From the NCBI RefSeq assembly GCF_003369915.1, contig NC_046677.1, positions 19,920,913 through 19,984,912 on the forward strand: DNA of 64,000 bases, given 5' to 3'. The DNA is from Drosophila miranda. Taxonomy: Eukaryota > Arthropoda > Insecta > Diptera > Drosophilidae. Shown one piece after another: positions 25,101 through 34,754 of this stretch. The position numbers and the translations under genes are program-made. The notes under the pieces were generated by a model. It was not told the DNA's origin. It saw only the letters and a list, made by a program, of their open reading frames with translations, and searched no databases. Position 1 is the stretch's first letter, and every line of letters starts with the position of its first letter.

Positions 25101-26779
25101 TCCATCTTTATTTCCCATGCATCGCTTGGCCTTTAGCCACACTCCTATCTCCCATTCAGGAGACTTGCCATATCTCCCCTATCCTCTTCTCACTCTGTCT
25201 CTTTCTGTATATCTTCCCATGTGTGAGAATGTATCTGTATCTCAGTGTGGGTCCGGGGCTGACATCAAGTTCATAAAAATATCTGCCATAATTGCAGCTA
25301 AGTCAGCAAATGTTGACTACTATCCTGACACTGCCTCACATCTCCCCTCCCCCGTCTGGAGTCATCCGCCTCACTGCCTTCCACACTCCCCGCTGCCCAC
25401 TAACCTCTCTCCCCTTCGTCTTCATTGTTGCTGCTCCCTTTTCCCACCTCCTGGCTCCCGTCTAGCCGCATTTTCCTTTCAGTTGCGTTTTCCTTTGGTT
25501 GAATATGATATGAAAGGATTCACACAAGCATCGCAGGAAGTACAGTTTCAGGACAGTCGGAAAGGGGGGAGGGGGGAATAGTTTAAGGGATAAAGACAGG
25601 GGGAGGGATGAATGGGAGCACTTAGTTTTATGATTCCACATTCAGAGCTACTGTTCCATGTGGCAGAAGCAAATGAAGCCAAAGCAAACTGATTCGAGGA
25701 GAATCGCATGGAGAGAAACGCATTTCATTTACTCTGAAGATGCTTCTTTCCTTGGATGTGTATGTTTCGAATGGAAGTGCGATCATGTATCGATCTCTAT
25801 GTGCAGCATCACTTAGAACCCATTTTATTCCTTTCTGCGACACTCTCCCTCCTGCAACATTCAATTATGTGCCGTTTGGGGACTCCCCCGAAATGCAAAT
25901 CAAAATGGGAGGCAATAAAAGTCACTCTCAAGTTGTAAACAAGATGGGGCAAGTGTCTCCTCCAACTCCTCTCTCACCGTCATTACTCGCCAAACAAAGA
26001 AAGAGAGACAGAAAGAGTTCAGAGAGATGAGAAATTCCCGTATTCCTCACCTTTTCTCTCTCTTCTTTCCCTGCTGATGTCAACGCTCCCTGCTTTTTTT
26101 ATAAAGCCACATCAAAAAGGGGAGGCAACTGCAAAAGTCGTGGCTGATTGCAGTTACAGCGGAAGAAAGAAAAAAAAGAGAGCCGAAGACAGAGGCCAAA
26201 GGGGGCCAAGAGGAAGACATTTGAATATTTCCCAAGCTGCATTTCACTTCTTCTTTCTCCCCCACTCTTTGGCACTCACTTTGTTGCATTTCCCTTCCAG
26301 TTTGGAAAAGTTTTCTTTGTTTTTGCAACAAATTGCGGCAGCTTTTCATGTTCGTTTTCATTTGCTTTGTTTACCCCGCTCCACCTCCGCCTTCACCCAT
26401 TTTTGCCACCTCCGCCTCATTTGGCCAGCTCCAAATATTTATCCCAGACAAAGTTGGCTGTATTTTCATTCCCTTCTTGAGACTCTGGTGCTCTCTCTAG
26501 AGGAGAATCGATGGGGTATGGATCCTCCGACTCATAATTGACAGCTTCATTTCCCATTTTCCGTTTGGCAGCTCCAGTGAGGCGCACCTTTTGATTGTTC
26601 TGCTTTCCCTCGTTGGCATTGCTTACATTTCCAGTCGATTTCCATTTCTGTTTCAATTCGAATTTGAATTAGAATTACATCATTTATAGCATTTGGAATG
26701 TGTTCCATGTGGATGCCTCATTAGCCAGCCTGTGGGTTCGCCTGCTCTTAATCAATTGGAACTGTTTTTATACACATTT
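19155..26779 (-). repeat. Right arm of the inverted duplication, inner part
   Basis: This is the reverse complement of about 1265-8890. The innermost 500 bp (19155-19660) are only about 85% similar with small indels. By contrast the segment 21700-23450 (pairing with 4620-6380) shows almost no differences: several overlapping translated frames there, of 66, 92, 99 and 119 codons, are identical in both arms. Around 23870-24140 the arms differ again with indels. The last four bases, ATTT at 26776-26779, are the left copy of the retrotransposon target duplication. No gene is supported in this arm. Confidence 0.93.
26776..26779 (+). repeat. Target-site duplication, left copy (ATTT)
   Basis: ATTT immediately precedes the TGTAGG... 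end of the LTR and recurs directly after the ...CTACA end at 37067-37070. In the other repeat arm the equivalent site near 1265 is a single uninterrupted A-rich run, which is the empty-site structure. Confidence 0.85.
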
Positions 26780-27046
26780 TGTAGGGGCCGAATTAAGGGA
26801 ACGAGTGTAGAACATCACGGATAAGCATAGTTTTCTTTTGGTAATGCTTAAAAGTGCAGAGACATAGTAACTCCGAAAGTGGATCGTAAGCTGCAAGCTT
26901 TCCGAAAAGCTTTCTAAAGAGAGTCGGCGCGCAGCGCACGCATTTAAGCGAAAGACGTCACGTTTACCTTGACCCAAGAGAGTAGCGTAGCGTAGGGAGA
27001 GCATAGATTAAAAGCTTGCCCAAAAGTTCGCTCAAATGGGCGAAAG

Positions 27047-27151
27047 ATCATCCGATTATGCAGTTTAAATTCCCAACATCATCCGATTATGCAGTTAAAG
27101 TTCCTAAGATCATCCGATTATGCAGTTAAAATTCCCCAAATATCATCCGAT
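27047..27151 (+). repeat. 31 bp tandem repeat inside the 5' LTR
   Basis: The core ATCATCCGATTATGCAGTT starts at 27047, 27078 and 27109, followed by a partial copy at about 27142. The spacing is 31 bp. The same array is present in the 3' LTR at 35022-35126. Short arrays in the U3 part of an LTR often bind regulators; that role here is inferred. Confidence 0.9.
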
Positions 27152-27504
27152 CTTCGAGCTTTTGGTTCGGTACCGCTTGGCTGAACTTGCAGAAGTTGGG
27201 CTGGAGTATTGACAAAGAATCGATTGATTAAAGCGGACGTGTTTGTGCTATACTCGGGAATAAATAAATATATATATATATATATTTAGCCAACGAACAG
27301 TTCTGGCAACTACGCCATACCTCGTGAACCGAGTTCAATAAAGACCCAGAATCAGGAGTAATTAACCAGGAAAGCAGTGTAAAGAAAAGAAAACATAGCT
27401 GGTATGTCCGTGATTAATTTGGAAAGTGTTCGTGGTAAAATATATATATATGAATTTGTGTTATAGGACGGCGGCCCGTAGCCACGGTACCGCTCGTGCG
27501 ATCA

Positions 27505-27538
27505 TCAGTCGCATAGGAGTGCATATACGGTGTGGTCT
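27505..27538 (+). promoter_or_regulatory. Candidate TATA-less LTR promoter (Inr plus DPE-like)
   Basis: TCAGTC at 27505-27510 fits the Drosophila initiator. Taking the A at 27507 as +1, positions +28 to +32 read GGTCT, which matches four of five positions of the downstream promoter element. Several Drosophila LTR elements use this arrangement. A TATAAA near 28350 is an alternative start signal, and the AATAAA at 27337 lies upstream of this initiator, so the assignment is weak. Confidence 0.25.
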
Positions 27539-29095
27539 ATGAGAGGAGTGTTGCCGGTGGATTGATAAGACAAGTAGTAAACCCGCGGGAGGCACCGAGC
27601 AGCGAAACCTGCAGCTTGACGTTGTCCGTCGAAAGCCTCAACAACCGTGTGGATGCACGGCGAAAACCAAGAGGCGCCTCCGGACCCTTATTTTTGGCGC
27701 CGTTGACGCCACCCGTTTATCGAGCCTCCAATGAGAGTGTAGTCCGCAGACCGACGTCAAATTTGATCGGCAACCTGAAGCCCAGCTAAGGAGTTAATTT
27801 ACCCCATCTTCAAGTGATTTAGCTGCGCCAGCGACACCCAATAATGAACTCGAATTGATTGCATTATTGGTGGATTCTTCCGGAGGCGCAGTCCTACTCA
27901 GCCTGGCTGACATGTCTCTCGATCACGGCAATAGAGGACCATAGTTACTCGTGGATGTAACACAAGCCCTTTTTCCTCTAGATTTCATGTGCCAGGCTAA
28001 AAACCATTCTCTTTCGTCACACGATGTATACAGTTTTATAGTTAGTTATGTAACACAGCCAACATAATGGTTTTTGGAAACTAATGGGTATGAGAGCAAC
28101 ATTAATTTTCCTTGAGATTACAAAGCAGTACACTCTAGTACGCTCATGTGCACATATACTCGTATTAAATATCTTTTCCTTTCCTTAGAATTATGCACCA
28201 ACGTCATCATTGAGCTCAACGATCACGAATGGAAAAAGCGGTACTAGCCTACCAAAAGCGCTGTGAGTTTGTAAATAAGAACAAGTACATATATGCACTG
28301 AGCTGGGAAGTAACCTGCGTGTTACATGTAATTTTCTATTGATATTCCCTTTATAAATCCGTAACCATAATGTATTGGTACCTCTCACCCCTTTAGAATC
28401 TGTTACCCATATATGATGGTCATTTTTAAATCTTTATTTTTCTTAATATTTCTTCGCAATTCCTTACTAATATATTAAGCTATCGAGACACAACAAAAAT
28501 GGATTTAATTATAAGTTAAGAAAACCCCCCCCCAAGAATTTAGTTATATGATTAGGGATTTATTGAAATATATATATATAATGATATTGATTTTGAAGTA
28601 CAACCCTAATATGTTCTAAATTCAGTACTCCGCCCTCAGAAAGGCATGATCGAAGTGGTGGGATGATAACTGTTTAACGTTATTCAAGGGTCTATACGGT
28701 CAGGTTACCTGTATAGCATAGGTCGGGAGGGTAGAGAAGATAGAGATACTCACTAACACCGGAGTTTCTCATCATTTGAGTAGAGTAATTGATAAGTATG
28801 TCCACACTTTCCACAACCAACTTGTTAGTCCCATAACCAATTCCTGGCTCCGGTTAAACCTGGATTCTGTTGTTAGTTTTATGTTTGGTTCTTCTTTTTT
28901 TTTATTATTATTTTATTATTTTTAAATGTGCACCTAAAACATTATGCGAGTGTGTGTCAGTATGTGATAGGAGAGAGTAGAACGAACCCCGACAATCCGG
29001 CGAGCTTAGTCAGAGCATAGCTAGAGGTGCACACGAAATCTCTTCATACTAGTATGGGTAAACGACAGCTATCCCACACCTGCACGCTACATAAT

Positions 29096-29113
29096 TGGCG
29101 CCCAACGTGGGGC
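29096..29113 (+). other. Primer-binding site for tRNA-Lys (CUU)
   Basis: TGGCGCCCAACGTGGGGC lies four bases after the 5' LTR. It is the exact complement of the 3' end (with CCA) of Drosophila tRNA-Lys-CUU as I recall it, and is the expected start point for minus-strand DNA synthesis. Confidence 0.85.
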
Positions 29114-29834
29114 CCGAAGGGACATGATCTCTCGTAAAGTTGGTACTTAACTTTAGTACCCATGGCATGTCATTCTGGGGCTAGGCTCCACCATAGCTCT
29201 ATATTCCATCCAAAACAATAATTCTCTGGTAATACTATACTGATAGATCTCTTCGGGTGGGAGTACGACAGCTGTTGCATACGGAACCTACGACTATCTT
29301 TCATGGCTGGAAAAGTCGACCTGTGTATAATCTGTTGTCTCTTCCTCCGGATGGACTAGCTTATATAGGTAGTTACAATATACTGATATCACGATATAGG
29401 ACTCCACCAACGAGATAGCTAAAGATGTTGATTTAGGGAACTGCGGGAGTTATTCAAAAGACGGATACCCCGACTCAAAGTTATATTCATTAAATTATCT
29501 TGAGCTTGGCTGTAGAGATTCCTTTATCAAATTCTAGTTGGGTTAGGAAAAAGTCGCAGATTTTAGGAATCACGATCTTCTACTTATGATAAGTAGAGAC
29601 TGTCCATTATCCGGACTTATACCTTCAAAACTGGTAATAGAACTGGCCAACATACACAACTTAATTACTCAACTATTCAAATCGAAACGTACAGTTAGTG
29701 GTAGACCACCTAGATCATGCCTGGAGAGGGCGAACATATTAAGTAAATTCCATATTCGTTAACTCATATTTGCATATTAGTTTCATAATTTTATTTTCAT
29801 TATTATTTTTTTTATTAAGAAATTCATACAAATC
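29114..29834 (+). other. 5' leader of the retrotransposon
   Basis: About 720 bp between the primer-binding site and the gag start. It is AT-rich, has no long frame, and is where a packaging signal or internal ribosome entry would be expected. I see no specific motif. Confidence 0.6.
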
Positions 29835-31412
29835 ATGGCGGTCCACCGAAGTAATGAAAATTTAGCTTCGGCATTGATCAATCCAGACTCGCTTTGCATT
29901 ATTTGCCAGGGAAATTTGCGGCAAGATCAGTTAATAGCTACCACGCCTTGTCACCACCGATTTCATAATACGTGCGTATGCGAACATTTGAAAAGCGAAA
30001 AGTCTTGTCCAGTGTGCAAGTCGGAATGCGAACCTGGTAGACTGCGTTACGAAAATAATACTCTAGCAGCAGAATTACACCTAAGCTCTGGCTCCATACC
30101 ACCTAATGTTCGGGGAAACGAAGACAATGGGACGGTACAACTAGATCCAACCTTATTACGTAGAAAAGGGAGAACAAACAGCCGAGGTCGAGGGCGAGGA
30201 GCAACCCCTAAACGAGGAATGCAAACAAGGTATCAAGCTAGTTTAGATCAATATTTATCCGAGAGTCGACAGTCGATTAGTAGCAACGGAAATAGGTCAC
30301 TTAGTAACGCTCAACCTGAAAACCTTACGAATTACATCCATTCGGTCATGCAAAATCAGGAGAAATCTATGATGGAAAACCTTAGTTCGTTCATAAAAAC
30401 TTCCATCGAACAAACTATACAGGCCCAGTTTTCCAATATGAATTTAGCCGCAGCGGCTGCTACGGGTAACGGAGGTCCCTCCGAGTCACACAGTAATGTT
30501 AGACGAGACGTAGACAATGATAGTTACATGGTTAGAGGCGATTCCCAAGGAAGAACTCCTAGGAGTAGTCAAACAGCCGGAAATGTAGCACCGGCAAAAG
30601 CGGCAAATATCCTACTAAGCTGGCGTCTTAAATTTGATGGTTCTCGAGACGCAATGCACGTAGAAGAATTTCTATATCGCGTTCGTGCTCTTACAGGACA
30701 GACTCTGGGGAATGATGACCAGTTACTTTGCGACAATCTGCATCTGCTTTTCACAGGTAAAGCCAGCGATTGGTTCTGGGATTTTCATCGAAGAAACCAC
30801 CAATACTCCTGGTCATCGTTCTGTACAGCGTTTAGGCAAAGATTCGACGATCAGAAAGATGATTTTGACCTTTGGGAAATGATACGGAAACGTCAACAGA
30901 AGGACAACGAATCCTTCGAAGATTTTCAGTCAGACATTGAGAAGTTAGTGGCACGACTTTCACACGAGATAAGCGAACTCAAGCTGATCGATATTCTTAA
31001 GCGGAATGCGAAAAGTGCTCTGCGATATGAGCTTTTGCATTTAAAAATACAGAATAGAAGTGAGTTGAGGGAGGAAGTTAAAAAGCATGAACACTTCTGT
31101 AAAGATGCTGGCAACTTTTTACAGAGAAACAGGGTAACTAGACCTCACGTATCAGAAATTCAGAGTGAGGAAGAAGAACTCGAAGAAGAGAGTATCTCCG
31201 AGCTACGCCGCAAGCGGTTTGTTTGCTGGAATTGCGACAAAACAGGTCATCGGTTTGAAGATTGCGTAGCAGAACGCCGAGTCTTCTGTTATGGCTGCGG
31301 GGCGAAAAATACTTTTAAGCCAAAGTGCGAAAAATGTAACCCATCGGAAAACCGCAAGCGGGATGCGCAGTCCAACACCATTCTGACGCATCCGGCAATG
31401 ATGACAGAATGA
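29835..31412 (+). CDS. gag: Retrotransposon Gag with N-terminal RING-H2 finger
   Basis: This 525-residue structural protein is expected to form the cytoplasmic virus-like particle and bind the element RNA. Residues 21-61 fit a RING-H2 finger exactly: C21, C24, C39, H41, H44, C47, C58 and C61. Residues about 109-128 are rich in Arg and Gly. Residues about 262-376 look like the helical retrotransposon Gag core (starting RLKFDGSRDAMHVEEFLYRV). A CCHC zinc knuckle follows at C464, C467, H472, C477, then a second Cys pair set at C485, C488, C498 and C501 that lacks a histidine. The ATG at 29835 is the first in the frame after the leader. The stop overlaps the pol start by four bases (ATGA). The RING finger is unusual for a Gag; it suggests an E3 ubiquitin-ligase-like or dimerisation role, which is inference only. 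Confidence 0.92.
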   Translation: MAVHRSNENLASALINPDSLCIICQGNLRQDQLIATTPCHHRFHNTCVCEHLKSEKSCPVCKSECEPGRLRYENNTLAAELHLSSGSIPPNVRGNEDNGTVQLDPTLLRRKGRTNSRGRGRGATPKRGMQTRYQASLDQYLSESRQSISSNGNRSLSNAQPENLTNYIHSVMQNQEKSMMENLSSFIKTSIEQTIQAQFSNMNLAAAAATGNGGPSESHSNVRRDVDNDSYMVRGDSQGRTPRSSQTAGNVAPAKAANILLSWRLKFDGSRDAMHVEEFLYRVRALTGQTLGNDDQLLCDNLHLLFTGKASDWFWDFHRRNHQYSWSSFCTAFRQRFDDQKDDFDLWEMIRKRQQKDNESFEDFQSDIEKLVARLSHEISELKLIDILKRNAKSALRYELLHLKIQNRSELREEVKKHEHFCKDAGNFLQRNRVTRPHVSEIQSEEEELEEESISELRRKRFVCWNCDKTGHRFEDCVAERRVFCYGCGAKNTFKPKCEKCNPSENRKRDAQSNTILTHPAMMTE

Positions 31413-34400
31413 AAGAGCAAACTTTCCAAGAAAACACCTCCAACCCGGATTGTCCAAAAATTCGATCTAATAGGTCCCTTGTAGAGGCACAAACCCAGAC
31501 GGAGGAGATAGATATAGATGGTGAAAGTTCCCGTTCAGATAAGCTAGAATTAAAGTATCAACCAAAACGTTCGACCATACGATTAAGGCAATTCTGGACC
31601 AAGGTAAAGAAGGTGCGAAAAAGACTTGTCTCGTCGGTCCTTTTGAGCTCCGATAACAGATTATTTATAGAACTAAGCATAGAAGAACAAAACTTCATGG
31701 CCTTGCTAGATTCGGGGGCGACGATAAGCTGTCTTGGAAGTGAAGCCGCTAAGTCGTTCGCGCAACACGCCAAGGCAAAGAAATGCTCCGGAAATATTCG
31801 AACGGCCAATAATGAATCTTGTAAGGTAGTAGCGAAAATTACAGTTCCCATAACTTTTCGCGATCATACTAAGGAGATAGAATTTTTCATAATACCCGCC
31901 TTGAAACAAAATGTGTATTTAGGGATTGATTTCTGGATAGAATTCGGTCTTGTAGCAAGACTTTTAACGGATAGATCGGTGGTACAAGAATTAGACGTAG
32001 GAAATGAAACCAGGGCTTCGGAATCCCCGCCAGTACACGATCTAAGCAAAGACCAAAAGGTTAGACTAGAATCCGTGATCCATTCGTTTCCTTCGTTTGA
32101 AAGGGAAGGATTAGGACGTACGAAAGCTATCCAACACACGATCGAAATGGTACCCGATAGACCAGTCAAACAACGCCATTGGCCGATTTCACCCGCGAAG
32201 GAAAAGTTAATGTTTGACGAAGTGGAGAAAATGCTGGCATTAGACGTGATCGAGGAATCGAATAGCTCCTGGAGTAGCAATTGCGTTTTAGTTAAGAAAG
32301 GTACGAAAAATCGATTATGTTTAGATTCTCGAGAAATTAATAAGAACACTCGCAAAGATGCCTACCCTTTACCACATATTGATGGCATTCTTAGTAGATT
32401 ACCACCAGCCAAATACATAACGGGACTTGACATGAAACACGCATACTGGCAGATTCCTTTGGAAGAAAAATCTCGGCATTATACAGCTTTTACCATTCCC
32501 AATAGGCCGCTTTACCAGTATAAGGTAATGCCGTTTGGCTTAACTAATGCCGCTCAAACGTTGTGCCGACTTATGGATCAGGTGATACCTGCACACCTCA
32601 GGAATCGGGTTTTTGTCTATTTGGACGATTTACTGGTGCTCTCAGATGATTTTGATTCACACTTGGTGCTGTTACAAGAGGTAGCGATGCATTTGCGTAA
32701 GGCAAATCTCACGATTAATATAGCCAAGTCAAACTTTTGTATACGGGAGATTAAATATCTGGGGTTCATAATAGGTTATGGTCAGTTAAAGACAGATCCG
32801 GGGAAAATAAAATCCATAATGGAGTTCCCGATCCCAAAAACGGTGAAACAGATAAGGAGATTTCTAGGACTTGCTGGATGGTACAGACGCTTTGTCGATA
32901 ACTATGCCACCGTCAGCTACCCCTTAACGGAACTACTAAAAAAGCATCAACAACTTAAGTGGAACGCATCAGCTGAAGAAGCTTTCAATAAACTCAAATC
33001 CTGCTTAACATCTGCTCCAATCCTAGCCACCCCCGATTTTAAGAAACCCTTTTTGTTAATATGTGACGCAAGCACCTTTGGTTTGGGCTGCGTACTAGCT
33101 CAATTAAACGAGGAAGGGATAGAATTACCTATAGCGTTTATGTCCGAGAAACTTTCCAAGGCGCAACGAAACTATTCGGTCACTGAACTCGAGTGCTTGG
33201 CAGTGATTAAAGGAATAAAGAAGTTTAGAGCTTACGTAGAAGGACAGGATTTCCAAGTTATAACGGACCATGCGTCCCTACAATGGCTTATGAGGCAAAA
33301 AGATTTGTCAGGTCGCTTGGCCCGCTGGGCTATAAAATTACAGGGATTTAATTTTCAAATATCACATCGAAAAGGGTCCGAAAACGTAGTGGCCGACGCG
33401 TTGTCACGCCAAGATGAACCCGAGGTAAGAGAGCTGAACGGCAACGGACCCATAGTCGACCTTACTTCTACAGAGTTTAAATCGAACGAATACATGGATC
33501 TAATAGAACACATAAGGCTTAATCAACTTAAGTTACCCGATTTGAAAATCGACGATAATTTGGTGTATAAAAGAACCGAACCATCTTCAGGGGACGTGAT
33601 AGCAGATAAACAAACTTGGAAGCTTTGGATTCCATCAGGCCTTACCAGCGATATAATTTCCAGGGCTCATGACCCCCCAGACGCTTCCCACAGTGGTATT
33701 GGGAAAACCGTTGAAAAGGTGAAAAGGTACTTGTTTTGGCCAAAAATGGTTACACAAATACGAGCCTATGTATCAAAATGCGACGTTTGTCGCCAGACCA
33801 AAAGTGCTAATGTCGTGCTAAGACCACCAATGGGTAAGCCAATGATTTCAGAAAGACCTTTTCAAAAGCTTTATCTAGATTTGTTGGGCCCGTATCCGCG
33901 TTCCAAGCAAGGGAATATTGGTATCTTAATAATTGTAGATCACAACACCAAATTTCATTTCTTATGTCCGCTCAAAAAGTTTACCTCAAGTAAAGTGTGT
34001 GACTTCCTAGAAAATATGTTATTTAGTACTTTCGGGGTCCCTGAGACTATACTTACCGATAATGGTTCGCAGTTTGTCTCTGGGAATTTCAAGTCATTTC
34101 TTACCAGATTCGGGGTAACTCACCGCTGCACTGCCATATATTCACCGCAAGCCAATGCCAGTGAACGGTTAAACCGATCCGTGTTAGCGGCTATAAGAGC
34201 GTACGTCGGCAAAGATCATACTAATTGGGACAACAAGTTACCTGAAATTAGTGCAGCGTTACGAGCCAATATCCATAGAAGCACAGGGTATTCGCCATAT
34301 TTTCTTGCTTTTGGGCAGAATATGATTCTTAACGGAAAGGATTATGAACTACTTAGACGACTAAATCTCCTATCGGATGACACCAGAGTCGAATATCCAA

Positions 34401-34696
34401 ATGTAGTACAAGTATGTCGACAAGCCGCCCAACAAAAGGTAGCTGAATCACACGAGCAGAATGCGAGGACATACAACTTACGTAGCCGGGTCCGTCAACT
34501 TAAAGTCGGAGACGTCGTGTATGCCCGGAATTTTTGTCAGAGCAACGCTTTAAAAAAGTTCAGCGCTAAGCTGGCGCCTGTGTTTATATCAGCCAAGGTT
34601 ATTCGCCGAGTGGGGACAATGTATTACCAATTAGCTAGCGAAGATAAGAAAAACTTAGGAGTCTATCACTTGAAAGATATTCAGCTTAAACCTTAG
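31409..34696 (+). CDS. pol: Retrotransposon Pol polyprotein
   Basis: This 1,095-residue open frame encodes, in order, an aspartic protease (DSGA at 101-104), reverse transcriptase (D341 and YLDD at 404-407), RNase H (D553, E593, D620, D663) and integrase. Integrase shows the HHCC zinc site (H754, H761, C791, C794) and the DD35E triad D824, D884 and E919. The C-terminus has a GPY/F-like stretch (KLAPVFISAKVI). All catalytic residues I looked for are present. The frame is -1 relative to gag. It is open upstream only to a TAA at 31337-31339, so gag and pol frames overlap by about 70 nt. I found no strong slippery heptamer in that overlap, and the ATGA junction suggests termination-reinitiation. 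It copies element RNA to DNA in particles and integrates it in the nucleus. Confidence 0.95.
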   Translation: MKEQTFQENTSNPDCPKIRSNRSLVEAQTQTEEIDIDGESSRSDKLELKYQPKRSTIRLRQFWTKVKKVRKRLVSSVLLSSDNRLFIELSIEEQNFMALLDSGATISCLGSEAAKSFAQHAKAKKCSGNIRTANNESCKVVAKITVPITFRDHTKEIEFFIIPALKQNVYLGIDFWIEFGLVARLLTDRSVVQELDVGNETRASESPPVHDLSKDQKVRLESVIHSFPSFEREGLGRTKAIQHTIEMVPDRPVKQRHWPISPAKEKLMFDEVEKMLALDVIEESNSSWSSNCVLVKKGTKNRLCLDSREINKNTRKDAYPLPHIDGILSRLPPAKYITGLDMKHAYWQIPLEEKSRHYTAFTIPNRPLYQYKVMPFGLTNAAQTLCRLMDQVIPAHLRNRVFVYLDDLLVLSDDFDSHLVLLQEVAMHLRKANLTINIAKSNFCIREIKYLGFIIGYGQLKTDPGKIKSIMEFPIPKTVKQIRRFLGLAGWYRRFVDNYATVSYPLTELLKKHQQLKWNASAEEAFNKLKSCLTSAPILATPDFKKPFLLICDASTFGLGCVLAQLNEEGIELPIAFMSEKLSKAQRNYSVTELECLAVIKGIKKFRAYVEGQDFQVITDHASLQWLMRQKDLSGRLARWAIKLQGFNFQISHRKGSENVVADALSRQDEPEVRELNGNGPIVDLTSTEFKSNEYMDLIEHIRLNQLKLPDLKIDDNLVYKRTEPSSGDVIADKQTWKLWIPSGLTSDIISRAHDPPDASHSGIGKTVEKVKRYLFWPKMVTQIRAYVSKCDVCRQTKSANVVLRPPMGKPMISERPFQKLYLDLLGPYPRSKQGNIGILIIVDHNTKFHFLCPLKKFTSSKVCDFLENMLFSTFGVPETILTDNGSQFVSGNFKSFLTRFGVTHRCTAIYSPQANASERLNRSVLAAIRAYVGKDHTNWDNKLPEISAALRANIHRSTGYSPYFLAFGQNMILNGKDYELLRRLNLLSDDTRVEYPNVVQVCRQAAQQKVAESHEQNARTYNLRSRVRQLKVGDVVYARNFCQSNALKKFSAKLAPVFISAKVIRRVGTMYYQLASEDKKNLGVYHLKDIQLKP

Positions 34697-34754
34697 TAAA
34701 TGGCCTTCTTCAGTTTAAGTCTCATTGTGAGAACAATTACGTCTTCAACTGTGG
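34697..34754 (+). other. Pol to 3' LTR junction without an obvious polypurine tract
   Basis: Only 58 bp separate the pol stop from the 3' LTR. The plus-strand primer normally needs a purine run just before the LTR, but this stretch ends CTTCAACTGTGG and shows only short purine groups. Confidence 0.6.

Larger units (their letters stand above)
26780..29091 (+). repeat. 5' long terminal repeat (2,312 bp)
   Basis: It starts TGTAGGGGCC and ends GCACGCTACA. It matches 34755-37066 at a constant offset of 7,975 bp, and every stretch I compared was identical. It includes an AT microsatellite near 27270, an internal 31 bp tandem repeat at 27047-27151, an AATAAA at 27337-27342 and a run of nine C near 28530. 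The open frames inside it (for example 27532-27789) do not resemble a protein I know. Confidence 0.95.

Noticed and set aside
27532..27789. 85-codon frame in each LTR
   Set aside because: It lies wholly within the LTR, resembles no known protein, and is duplicated only because LTRs are copies of each other.
34697..34754. Possible envelope gene after pol
   Set aside because: Only 58 bp remain before the LTR, so there is no room for one.
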